64,000 nucleotides of DNA from Protea cynaroides. Lineage: Eukaryota > Streptophyta > Magnoliopsida > Proteales > Proteaceae. Of this stretch, positions 55,541-64,000 are shown one piece after another. The stretch lies in the NCBI GenBank assembly GCA_028583415.1, contig CM053267.1, positions 55,132,914-55,196,913 of the forward strand, in the 5' to 3' direction. Position numbers and translations under genes: made by a program. The notes under the pieces are model-generated. The model saw nothing but the letters and a program-made list of their open reading frames with translations. It did not search any database and was not told where the DNA came from. Each line of letters starts with the position of its first letter. The first letter of the stretch is position 1.

Positions 55541-56684
55541 TCACCTTCCTTGTACTTTAGTCAAATGACATGAACATCCTCTCGTAGCTTAAAAATTGCA
55601 CTCGGCTTCAATCAACTAACATGTTAAACATTCGATAATGAATTGACTCATTTAGCCTTGGTATATATCACCGAACTTCCACAAAATTCTCCATCTTAGA
55701 AAACGATTTAGGGTGGCAGAAGCTCTCCCTCTCCTCCATGACTGAAACCGAAATAGGGAAAAAGATAGTGGGCTACTCTGGAGAAGCTGCCCACGTATGA
55801 TCGTCTCAGAACCATTATCATGAAGTCCTGTTTGGAGAATGATCAAGAACAGAGGAACAAGTTGGTTCACAAGGAAGTAGATGTTAGGAAACTTGACATG
55901 AAAGATCACCAAGAATTCATTGAGCGGATCTTTAAGGTTGCAGAGGAAGACAATGAGAAGTTCTTGCGAAAACTTACAAATCGAATTGACAGGTAAATTT
56001 TTTATAACTTTACGTCTTTATCTTTTGTTGTTTTCTTAAAGCATTTATGGGTTTCTGAATTTAACAGAGGTTTCTTGCACTTTTGTTCCCATCATGACTT
56101 CGAAGAGACTGCAGGAGGAAAAGAACCAATAGAATCCCATGAGAATGAGAAACTATTGAAAATAAGACCTAATGGGTTGAGGTTCTTGAATGTCACTTGT
56201 CTCATCCACCGCCTAAAATGGCAACTTGTGTCCAGTCTTTCTCTGTTTCTGTTAAAAAGAAGTGGAAGCTTCATCTGCTTTCATTTTATTTAATTTTTAT
56301 TCTTTCAGAGCATCTAGTTTTATTGAACTTGGGGCTTTATATTTCGGGTATTACAAGCAGCAGAAACTGACTAATCGACAGATCCACAAGTAGCCTCGGA
56401 GCCATACTTTTCCCAAAGCAAAGCGTTTTTAAGGAGCTGAGAGGACACCAATAGAATCTGCCATCATCCATTGATGGAACGTCATCATAAAAGAACCCTA
56501 ACGAAATTGACTCCAAACTTCTCAACTTGAAACCCAGTGTGAGGACTGAAACTGAAATACCTAGCTTGTGAGGGTAGCTCCTCCTAGAAAGAGAGAGGAA
56601 GAAAGGGTGAAGAACCAAGGAAGAAAGAGATAAGACTATAATGTTCGATACCTTTTATTCATTCTCCCTTCGTTTTGTAGACAC
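55541..56684. other. Region with a TIR-like end and captured gene DNA
   Basis: Begins with aaattacattcaccttcctt and catgaacatcctctcg, a style of sequence seen at the ends of plant MULE-like elements. It contains the PDR transporter exon at 55769-55992. A matching right end was not found, and the copia element at 56685 interrupts the region. The rest shows no coding region I recognise. Confidence 0.4.
55769..55992 (+). pseudogene. Captured exon of a PDR-type ABCG transporter
   Basis: The plus strand reads WATLEKLPTYDRLRT, later HKEVDVRKLDMKDHQEFIER and IFKVAEEDNEKFLRKLTNRI-DR, then a GTAAAT donor at 55993 in the phase expected after this exon. The order matches the N-terminal cytosolic region of plant pleiotropic drug resistance transporters (EALKWAALEKLPTYDRL and AEEDNEKFL motifs), full-size ABCG pumps of the plasma membrane. 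No other exon, nucleotide-binding or membrane domain is nearby, so it is an isolated piece. Confidence 0.8.
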
Positions 56685-57039
56685 TGTAACAAAACCACAT
56701 AACCTCAAATACAAAATCAGAAAAACAAAGAATGAAGAAGAGAGAAGAAGAAATTAGAAGAAGAAGAAGAAGAAGAAGTGGAGAACAGATCACAAAACCA
56801 ACAAGGTGCTGTAGTTGAGATCAATACCTCTCACTCTTAGACATCAATCTTATTTATAAGCAAAAAGTATCCAATTACATAGAGAAAGTCTCTATAAATA
56901 AGAAGAGACATAAAAAGAAACAAATAACAATAATAAGGAAATAAATAACAATTGAAAAAAGGAAGGAAAAATAGGAGCACCAGCCTATTTGGTAGGTTCT
57001 TGAGTAGGTAGGCTGGGCCCATGTGGACCATATTTAACA
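56685..57039 (-). repeat. 3' LTR of copia element C
   Basis: 355 bp with a GAA-repeat near its outer end and ctctataaataagaag, a TATA-like site in either direction. Followed by the purine tract complement ccctccctcaagcttgg at 57041. Confidence 0.95.
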
Positions 57040-57828
57040 CCCTCCCTCAAGCTTGGAGTATATATACAGATCACCCAATCCAAGCTTGTGACAGTTTAAT
57101 CGATACGCTGGTCCAAACAATGGCTTCGTAAGAATATCAGCAAGTTGATTTGAAGAAGATACGAAAGGAGTAACAATCATCTTCTTCATAACGGCATCTC
57201 GAACAAAGTGACAATCAACCTCTATGTGTTTGGTACACTCATGAAAGACTAGATTACTAGCAATATAAATAGCAGCTTGATTGTCACACATCAACGACAT
57301 AGGTGTAGAGATAGGAAATCCAAGTTCTTGTAGAAGAGTTTTCAACCATAACAACTCAGCAGTAGTATGTGTCATAGCACGATATTCAGCTTCAGCACTG
57401 GACTTGGATATAGTAGTTTGTTTTTTACTCCGTCAAGTAACTAGATTACCTCCAACAAAAATACAGTATCCAGTGGTGGAACGTCTATCACCATCAGCTC
57501 CTGCCCAATCAGAATCAGAATAACCAACAATGTCAAGGTGCCGATGTCGATGATAAATAAGACCAGTTCCAGGAGCTTTCTTGAGATACCGCAATATGCG
57601 ACAGACTGCCTCCCAATGAGCAACTTTAGGAGCATGTATAAACTGACTAACAACCCCAACAGCAAAAGAAATATCAGACCGAGTTACAGTTAGATAAATC
57701 AATTTCCCAACCAAACGTCTGTATTGATGAATATCAAAATATTTAGGACTATCACAAGTTTCAAGTTTCTGATGTGGATCCACTAGTGTATCAACTGATT
57801 TAGCTCCAAGAACTCTGGACTCAGAAAG
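57034..57828 (-). pseudogene. copia C RNase H
   Basis: YRRLVGKLIYLTVTRSDIS, then WAGADGDRRSTTGYCIFVGG, a TGA at about 57436 in place of the Trp codon, then SKSSAEAEYRAM and LFHECTKHIEVDCHFV-type blocks with the catalytic acids. It ends QLADILTKPL and LGLGDLYIYSKLEGGC, the usual copia C-terminus close to the purine tract. Confidence 0.9.
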
Positions 57829-59091
57829 TTAATCAAGTACATACTTTCTTTGAGACAAACTAATGCTTTTACTACTGCGAACCACTTCAATCCCCAAGAA
57901 GTAATGAAGAAGACATAAGTCTTTCATCTGAAAATGAGTATTTAGATAAGATTTAATTTCAGCAATACCAGTCTTATCATTCCCTGTAATAATAATATCA
58001 TCGACATACACAGCAATAATGGTGACATGAGAAGAATGACGTCTCACAAAAATAGAATGATCAGAGTAACATGTAACGAAGCCAAAATTTATAATAACAG
58101 TGCTGAACTTATCAAACCACGCATGAGGAGATTGTTTTAGTCCATAAATTGCTTTAAGCAATTTACACACCTTATTTGAGTTCCCTCCCAGAGCAACATA
58201 CCTTGGAGGTTGATCCATGTAGACTTCCTTATGTAGGTCACCATACAAGAAAGCATTCTTAACATCCATTTGATAAAGAGGCCAATCTAGATTAACAGCC
58301 AAAGAAATAATAACACGAACCGAGTTGAGACGAGCAACAGGAGAAAATGTTTCAAAATAATCCACCCCATAGGTCTGAGTGAATCCTTTGGCAACCAGTC
58401 TAGCCTTTAGTCTGTCAACAGTCCCATCAGAATTATGCTTTACTGTATAAACCCATCGACAACGAACCACTGAATGACCTGCAGGGAGATCCACAAGCGT
58501 CCATGTTTGGCGTGCCAATAAGGCATCCATTTCAGCATCGATAGCTTCCTTCCACCCTAGATGGGACAAGGCTTGGGAAAGGGCAGTAGGAACAATAGTA
58601 GTGGATAATGAGTGAACCAAATTTTGGTGACAACAAGAAAGATGGGCTGTGGAAACAAAATGATCAATAGGAAAAATACTTTTACGGGTATGGGTACCTT
58701 TACGTAGAGCAATAGGGAGATCAGAAGAGACCTCAGGATCAAGAGTAGTAGTTGACGAAGTAGCTGGTGCAGTAGTAGTTGGAGCCACTGGTTGATGTCA
58801 TGTATAAACCTGCAGGGGAGGTGGAGGGTCAGTTTGTGGTTCAGATGGTAAGGTGGAATCAGTGTGTGGTTCAGGAGCATCAGATAAGGTAGGGACTAAA
58901 GGAATTGGTGGTTCAGATGGAGGTAAAGGAGATGGCACCAAAACGTGATAGTATGACTTATCTTCGAAGAAGGTAACATCATGACTGACATAGTGACGTT
59001 TGGTAGTAGGATCGAAACACCTGTACCCCTTTTGAGTACGAGAATAACCAAGAAAGATACACTTTAGAGAACGGGGGGAAAGTTTTCCCAA
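57829..59091 (-). pseudogene. copia C linker and reverse transcriptase
   Basis: Starts with KLSPRSLKCIFLGYSRTQKG, a Pro-rich linker, then a stop near 58798. The RT follows in one open frame: ARLVAKGFTQTYGVDYFETF, YQMDVKNAFLYGDLHKEVYM, KAIYGLKQSPHAW and the catalytic box VYVDDIIITGND. It ends at another stop before LSESRVL. Confidence 0.92.
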
Positions 59092-59615
59092 TTAGAATGC
59101 ATAATGTGAACAAAGCATGTACTACCAAAAACTCTAGGATGAACAGGAAACAAAGGAATGTTTGGATAAAGAAGACGGAATGGGACTTTGTCGTGTAAAA
59201 CAGAAGAAGGCATAAGATTTATGAGAAAATAAGATGTCAAGATAACGTCACACCAATAAAACTGAGGGACATTCATATGAAACATTAGTGACCTGGCAAT
59301 ATCCAGAAGATGCCTATTTTTACGTTCAGCAACCCCATTCTGTTGAGGGGTATAGGCACAACTGGTATGATGGATTATACCATTAGCAAAACAAAAATCA
59401 GACACAGAATTTTAAACATATTCAAGAGCATTATCTGTACGTAATACTTTAATTGAAACTCCAAACTGAGTAAGAATCTCCTTATGAAACCTTTTGAAAA
59501 TAGAAAGAAACTCAGAACGATCTTTTATTAAATAAAGTCAGGTCATCCTAGAAAAATCATCCACAAAGGTTACAAAATAAGGGAAACCTAACCTATTGGG
59601 TACACGACAAGGGCC
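59064..59615 (-). pseudogene. copia C integrase, broken
   Basis: Contains FVTFVDDFSRMT with the conserved Asp region, then VLRTDNALEYV and PQQNGVAERKNRHLLDIARS with the catalytic Glu. Three stop codons interrupt the first half (near 59613, 59537 and 59413), two of them at Trp positions. A one-base change in a G run near 59078 shifts the frame at its end. Confidence 0.9.
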
Positions 59616-61220
59616 CTAAATATCAGAATGCACTAAAGAAAATGGAGTAAAATTCTTAGGACTAGAACTAGAAGGGAAAGACGAACGATGATGTTTTCCT
59701 AACTCACAAGCCTCACATTGTAATGAAGTTAGAGACTTGCAACCAGAAATAAGAACCTTTATCTTAGACAAAGACAAATGACCAAGCCGTTGATGCCATT
59801 GAAGAGGAGTAGTAGTAATAGTAGTAGTTGCAGCAATAGGTAAATGTTCAGTGGACTCCAAGTAGTACAGACCAGCATGCTCACGTCCGCCACCAATCAT
59901 CTCCTTGGTCCTGAGATCCTGAAAAGTATAATAGGAGGGATAAAAGGTAGCGACACAATTGAGAGATTTAGTTAGTTGACTAATAGACAAAAGAGTAAGA
60001 GGAAAATTAGGTACATGTAGGACAGAGGGTAAGGACATAAACTGGTTAAGAGAAACATTACCATACTGAGAGGCATTAGTAGAGGACCCATCAGCAAGGT
60101 AGATAGTAATAGGTTTATTTGTGTTATGAAGGGATGAAAAGACAGAGGACTGACCCGTCATGTGACAGGTAGCACCCGAATCAATGATCCAAGGGTGAGG
60201 GGATGTGTAGGAAAGAAGGGCAGTCGTACCTGTATGAGCCAAAGTAGCAGTAGAAGAGAGTCCAGTGTTCTCAAGGTTTTGAACCCTTCGAAGAAGAGCT
60301 TCATACTGATCAGAAGATGGAGCAAGTGTAGATGGTGGAACCAGTGCAGTCGGGGATGCATCATCAATGGTTACAGTATTCACCAAATTATTTGGCCATT
60401 CAGGGCGACCAAATTTATCCCAACAGGTATCAGCAGTGTGATTGGATTTATTGCAATGAGTGCAAAAGCGGGTAGATTTATCAATTTGAGAACGGACAAA
60501 ACCACGACCACGACCACGACCTCGATTGGAGCCACGACCCCTAGAGGGGGTACCCCGACCACGGCCAGCAAACAAAACAGTTGTATCTCTTTGGGAAGTG
60601 TCAGTCTGAGGAATCAAACGTTGGAGACGAAAGAACGTCTCGCTTAGGGTAGGTATGGAAGCACCGGAAAGCAGCTGACTCTTCACAGTTTGATACTCAG
60701 AAGAAAGACCAGCCAGAAATTTGGCCACATAAAACTCAGACTGTTGAGTTTTCAGTTTGTTAATATCAGTAGAAAGCTGTTGTACAGCCTGGATCTCTTC
60801 AATGAGGACTTTGAAGCCTCTATAGTAATCAGTCAGAGATTTGTCACCAATGGAATAAGTAAACATCCTCTCATAGAGGTCATAAATCCTAGAAACATTC
60901 TTATCTTGACCATAGGTCTCCTTTAAATCAGCCCAGATGGCTTTGGCGGTATCATGAAACATTACAGTAGGTAAGATAAAAGACTCTATACTATTCCATA
61001 ACCAAGTTTGAACCATGGAATTATCACGAAGCCATGTATTATATGTCTTCACAGATGCTGGATCCTTAGAATCATGGTCAGGTGCATCATCAAACAACAA
61101 GGACAGTTTTTCTTTAGAGAGAATGTAAGCTTTAATAGCTTGAGCCCATAAAAGGTAGTTTGATACCCCTTTTAATTTTACAGAGATGATCTGAACTTCT
61201 GAAGGCTTATAATCAGTCAT
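59616..61220 (-). pseudogene. copia C gag, protease and pre-integrase
   Basis: Open from the ATG at 61220 (MTDYKPSEVQIISVKLKGVS) for about 534 codons. Gag motifs YLLWAQAIKAYI and AIWADLKETYGQDKNVSRIY, an RGRGRGRGF basic tract, zinc knuckle CTHCNKSNHTADTC, protease WIIDSGATCHMTG and pre-integrase WHQRLGHLSLSKIKVL are intact. It ends at a TAG just after SLVHSDI, where the same copia position normally has Trp-Gly-Pro. This part alone could still produce gag and protease. Confidence 0.9.
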
Positions 61221-61628
61221 CACAACCAAGCAATGTAAATTAATTGTTCTACTTTCACCCAGTTCAGCCAACCGGTTGGCCAAGAAAATAAGGCTCAAAA
61301 AGAAGCAAAGGAAGATGGAGGTAGTGGGGTTACACAATATATATCTATCTTTGTAAAAAAAAATCTCGGTTCAGCCAACCGAGTGGCCAAAGGAATGATG
61401 GCTCAAGAGGGGTGGCGGTAGGATGATAGGTAAAAAAAAAATTGTAATGAATGCTTACCACATAGACAATAAGAAGATGATCAAGATGTTATCAATTACA
61501 CATGAACAGCATAGTAGTAGGTACAACAGATCTTGATCATCTAAAACATCAAGTAAAATCAGTACATAGGTAGAACAAAAATATCAAAGGCTTATCAAAC
61601 CAAGTGTTGAAAATAGCCAAGATCTAAT

Positions 61629-61640
61629 GCTTTGATACCA
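61629..61640 (-). other. Primer-binding site of copia element C
   Basis: The minus strand reads TGGTATCAAAGC, the variant initiator-tRNA-Met site of many copia elements, directly next to the 5' LTR. Confidence 0.85.
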
Positions 61641-61992
61641 TGTAACAAAACCACATAACCTCAAACACAAAACCAGAAAAACAAAAAATGAAGAAGAGAG
61701 AAGAAGAAATTAGAAGAAGAAGAAGAAGAAGTGGAGAGCAGATCACAAAAACAACAAGGTACTGTAGTTGAGATCAATACCTCTCACTCTTAGACACCAA
61801 TCTTATTTATAAGCAAAAAATATCCAATTACATAGAGAAAGTCTCCATAAATAAGAAGAGACATAAAAAGAAACAAATAACAATAATAAGGAAATAAATA
61901 ACAATTGAAATAAGGAAGGAAAAATAAGAGCACCAGCCTATTTGGTAGGTTATTGATTTGGTAGGCTGGGCCCATATGGGCCATATTTAACA
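61641..61992 (-). repeat. 5' LTR of copia element C
   Basis: 352 bp, partner of 56685-57039. Confidence 0.95.
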
Positions 61993-62049
61993 GACACGAA
62001 AACTCAACCACTAGTGTAACCAATTCAGTGACAATATTATCCTTATAGC

Positions 62050-62420
62050 TATTTCCTTACGGTTGCACATCTGTAACCAGTCTATAATCCTCCCTTGCTA
62101 CGTGTTAGTTTGGTAACCATAACATTGCCATCCCCGTATACGAGAACCTTGTCTTCGAGATTCACTTGAGGACATTGAGGAAGGAAAGGTGCACTGTCGA
62201 GTCAAGAGGCCTCTGCTCTATGAAAAAACTATCCCACTGAACAAGGAGTTGAAGGACCCATCCACCTTGTAGCCGGATGTTGCGATGACTAAGGAGTGCC
62301 ACGAGTGCAGGCAAGGGGCTCGTAGCCGAAGGGGGTAGTGGGAGTTGAAGGGTTGGCTGACCCGGTTCACCGAGACATTGTTTCAGCTGCGAAACATGGA
62401 ACGATAAGTTGGATGTTGAT
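62050..62420 (-). pseudogene. Ty3/gypsy pol C-terminal fragment
   Basis: The minus strand reads FHVSQLKQCLGEPGQPTLQL, the post-integrase linker of gypsy pol, then a chromodomain-like remnant (LLVQWDSF) and VNLEDKVLVYGDGNVM in another frame. These are usual at the end of plant gypsy polyproteins. Frameshifts and stops throughout; no LTR found nearby. Confidence 0.7.
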
Positions 62421-62499
62421 ATCGGAGGAGGATCAAGAAATCAGCAGGCGCGACCAAACACTGGGTGACTCTACATTTCTCGGTCTCCGTACCCATAGT

Positions 62500-63456
62500 G
62501 CAGCATTGGAAGATGACATACTTCATGTAGGGCTGACATTGGCATGGAAGACGACATACTTCATGTGGGTTGGGGAGCAGACGGCGTCAAAGAGTATGTT
62601 AGGACGGTCCCTGCTCCTCACGCTTAGCACTGAGTAATTTTGTTCATTGTAACTCTATGTCTACGGACACCTCCATCCTCCTATACCACCAACAGTGCCG
62701 CGTAATTCATCCTTAGAGGATAGAGGATGAAGTCATTCCATCACCCCAGGAGTTGTAGTCCCCACCGTCCAGCGCAGACATAAGCTGGTGCAACCGCCTT
62801 TCCATGGGGGTAGCCAACCTCACTGGCCTCCTCTCCCCCAACTGCTGGAGGTGGCAAGCAGAGGCCCCAACAACATTATCCAGTTGCTTTTCCACTTGGG
62901 AGCCACGTTCTGGGTTGCAGATGGGCCCACTACCATTCAACTCACCATCCACGTGGAGGATGCAAGCAATGCTGCAATTGTGGGTCCAGGCCACCGCAAA
63001 TGCCACGTGGCAGCTGAGATTGGTAAGAACCGCAAAGATCTCAGATAAGAGTCCCGGTTTATCCATGGTCATTATATCTATGGCGGTGTACTCCGCGGGT
63101 GATATGGGCTTCGCCTTACAATCCTTCCTAGGCATGTTTTCCACCTGGCATGCTTTCCCTCCTCTTCTTTTCGCACCTAGCGCCTGTTGAATGTAGTGAA
63201 TGAAGCTCTGGTCTGTTAGATTGTAGCCCAACTGATACGTCACATGAAACACATCCATGAACCAGCCACCGTCAGAAAAGATGTGTGACTTGGAGATCGA
63301 GAGGACGAGTTCTGTCAGCGCTTGTATCATCTCCAGTAAGATCCCATTCTTGTCTACACTATCAACTGATTTGGAGGTTGGATCGTAGAGCGAATTGAAA
63401 TTCTTCACCAGGATTGACATTGTCTCAGTGGTTGCTCTTGTGCTCGCTCGCAACAA
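62500..63456 (-). pseudogene. ACT-domain repeat (ACR) protein fragment
   Basis: A 247-codon frame (63456-62713) reads SVDSVDKNGILLEMIQALTE, then ISKSHIFSDGGWFMDVFHVT, LTDQSFIHYIQQALG and a second ACT unit, DKPGLLSEIFAVLTNLSCHV with VAWTHNCSIACILHVD. These are the first two ACT domains of plant ACR proteins, thought to sense amino acids or regulate metabolism. A stop after TSSSIL cuts it, and the next block appears in another frame (about 62600: YSVLSVRSRDRPNILFDAVC). The later ACT domains and the family's N-terminal exon are missing; the gene ends against gypsy sequence. Broken copy. Confidence 0.8.
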
Positions 63457-64000
63457 GTAGCGGTTTGGGTGGGGTGTGGGGGGGGGTTAACCCAACCAAC
63501 AGTTCATTATTAGATGGATCAACATCGCCAAAGCATATAATAATAGGAAGAGTTGCCGGGGTTTGCAGCAAGGTGGACTCGGGCTTGGATTGTGACGAGG
63601 TTGGCTCGGGTGGTGGTGAGGTTGGCCAAGGCTCCAGGAAGCCGATAGGAGCCCTGGTGTTGGTGCAAGGGCAAGTAAGAGGGGGTTCTATAAATCATAA
63701 TCTGATATGGTTTGAGTGGTACCCATAATAGAATCAATTTCTAATTGGGCTTTGGATTGGAGTTCTCTTGTCAGCACCACCTTAGCCCTAATTTTCTTGA
63801 CTATTTTCAATCCGATTTTACCCCGGAAAGTCCTGAAACTCGCGATTCTCTTGGGACTGAACAAGTGAGTGGCCGAGAGATTCTCCTCGAATTCTTCTAA
63901 TATTCTCCAGAGAGAGTAAAACCCATTGCTCAGTGAAAAAGCAAATCACATGAAAACTCCTTGACAGGTCAACCGAAAAGGGAAGCTTAGACACTGAAGA
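63457..64000. other. Gene-free end of window
   Basis: A G run at about 63478-63487, then repetitive gaggttggctcgggtggtgg. No coding region or RNA gene recognised. Confidence 0.35.

Larger units (their letters stand above)
56685..61992 (-). mobile_element. copia element C, structurally complete, coding dead
   Basis: Left LTR 56685-57039 and right LTR 61641-61992 both begin TGTAACAAAACC and end TTTAACA and are about 95 percent identical by eye, apart from one short GAA-length change. A perfect 5 bp duplication GACAC flanks it (56680-56684, 61993-61997). Primer site and purine tract are present, and all copia domains occur in order. Six in-frame stops and one frameshift kill the polyprotein. 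Copia fragment B (13625-17395) is a relative. Confidence 0.95.

Overview
This is plant nuclear DNA, most likely from a eudicot. The evidence is plant-type introns, a patellin gene, a nuclear tRNA-Arg, TIR-NB-LRR (TNL) resistance genes (a class missing from grasses), and a background packed with Ty1/copia, Ty3/gypsy, MULE-like, hAT-like, Harbinger-like and SINE elements. I cannot name the species. Only two loci look like intact, ordinary genes: a three-exon PATL4-type patellin (7878-9705, +) and a tRNA-Arg(CCG) (12393-12465, +). Everything else is resistance-gene remnants, captured gene pieces or transposable elements.

Layout. 1-4197: decayed copia element on the minus strand, cut by the window edge. 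5907-6409: small TRIM-like element. 7.7-9.9 kb: patellin gene. 10.2-11.6 kb: long-TIR element carrying three exon-like pieces of an HMG-box gene, flanked by two copies of a ~240 bp sequence. 13.6-17.4 kb: a copia fragment split by a 2.36 kb gypsy-derived insertion in which gag and the LTR face opposite ways. 17.8-19.6 kb: a MITE interrupted by a 1.5 kb MULE-like element. 21.0-25.9 kb: TNL copy 1 (minus), with TIR and NB-ARC exons open, a frameshift in the next exon, and an expanded Asn-Pro-Asp repeat in the last exon. 26-29 kb: duplicated flanking DNA and two SINE-like retroposons. 29.3-32.9 kb: Harbinger-like element full of a GGT-rich minisatellite and split by a 2.26 kb solo LTR. 33.0-35.6 kb: a second, inverted LTR of the same family with a stub of pol. 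35.7-38.7 kb: internally deleted copia element on the plus strand. 39.4-41.4 kb: a fold-back element and a clean hAT-type MITE. 42.9-48.8 kb: non-autonomous gypsy-type element with a 108 bp minisatellite and a gag-like gene. 49.4-51.3 kb: copia fragment. 51.5-55.5 kb: TNL copy 2 (minus), lacking the TIR exon and broken. 55.8-56.0 kb: captured exon of a PDR-type ABCG transporter. 56.7-62.0 kb: structurally complete copia element with a perfect 5 bp target duplication but a dead polyprotein. 62.0-63.5 kb: gypsy chromovirus tail next to an ACT-domain (ACR) pseudogene.

How it fits together. The two TNL copies come from one duplication. Copy 2 keeps the empty site for a MITE present in intron 1 of copy 1, while copy 1 keeps the TIR exon lost from copy 2. 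Neither copy encodes a full TNL; copy 1 could at most make a TIR-NB protein. The most unusual signal is in the two large LTRs at 30-35 kb: both carry a TATA box, matching splice sites and a short terminal reading frame whose differences are often third-position and silent, as if a spliced transcript unit inside the LTR had been under selection. All intron-exon calls were made by eye from splice consensus, reading frame and paralog comparison, without transcript data.
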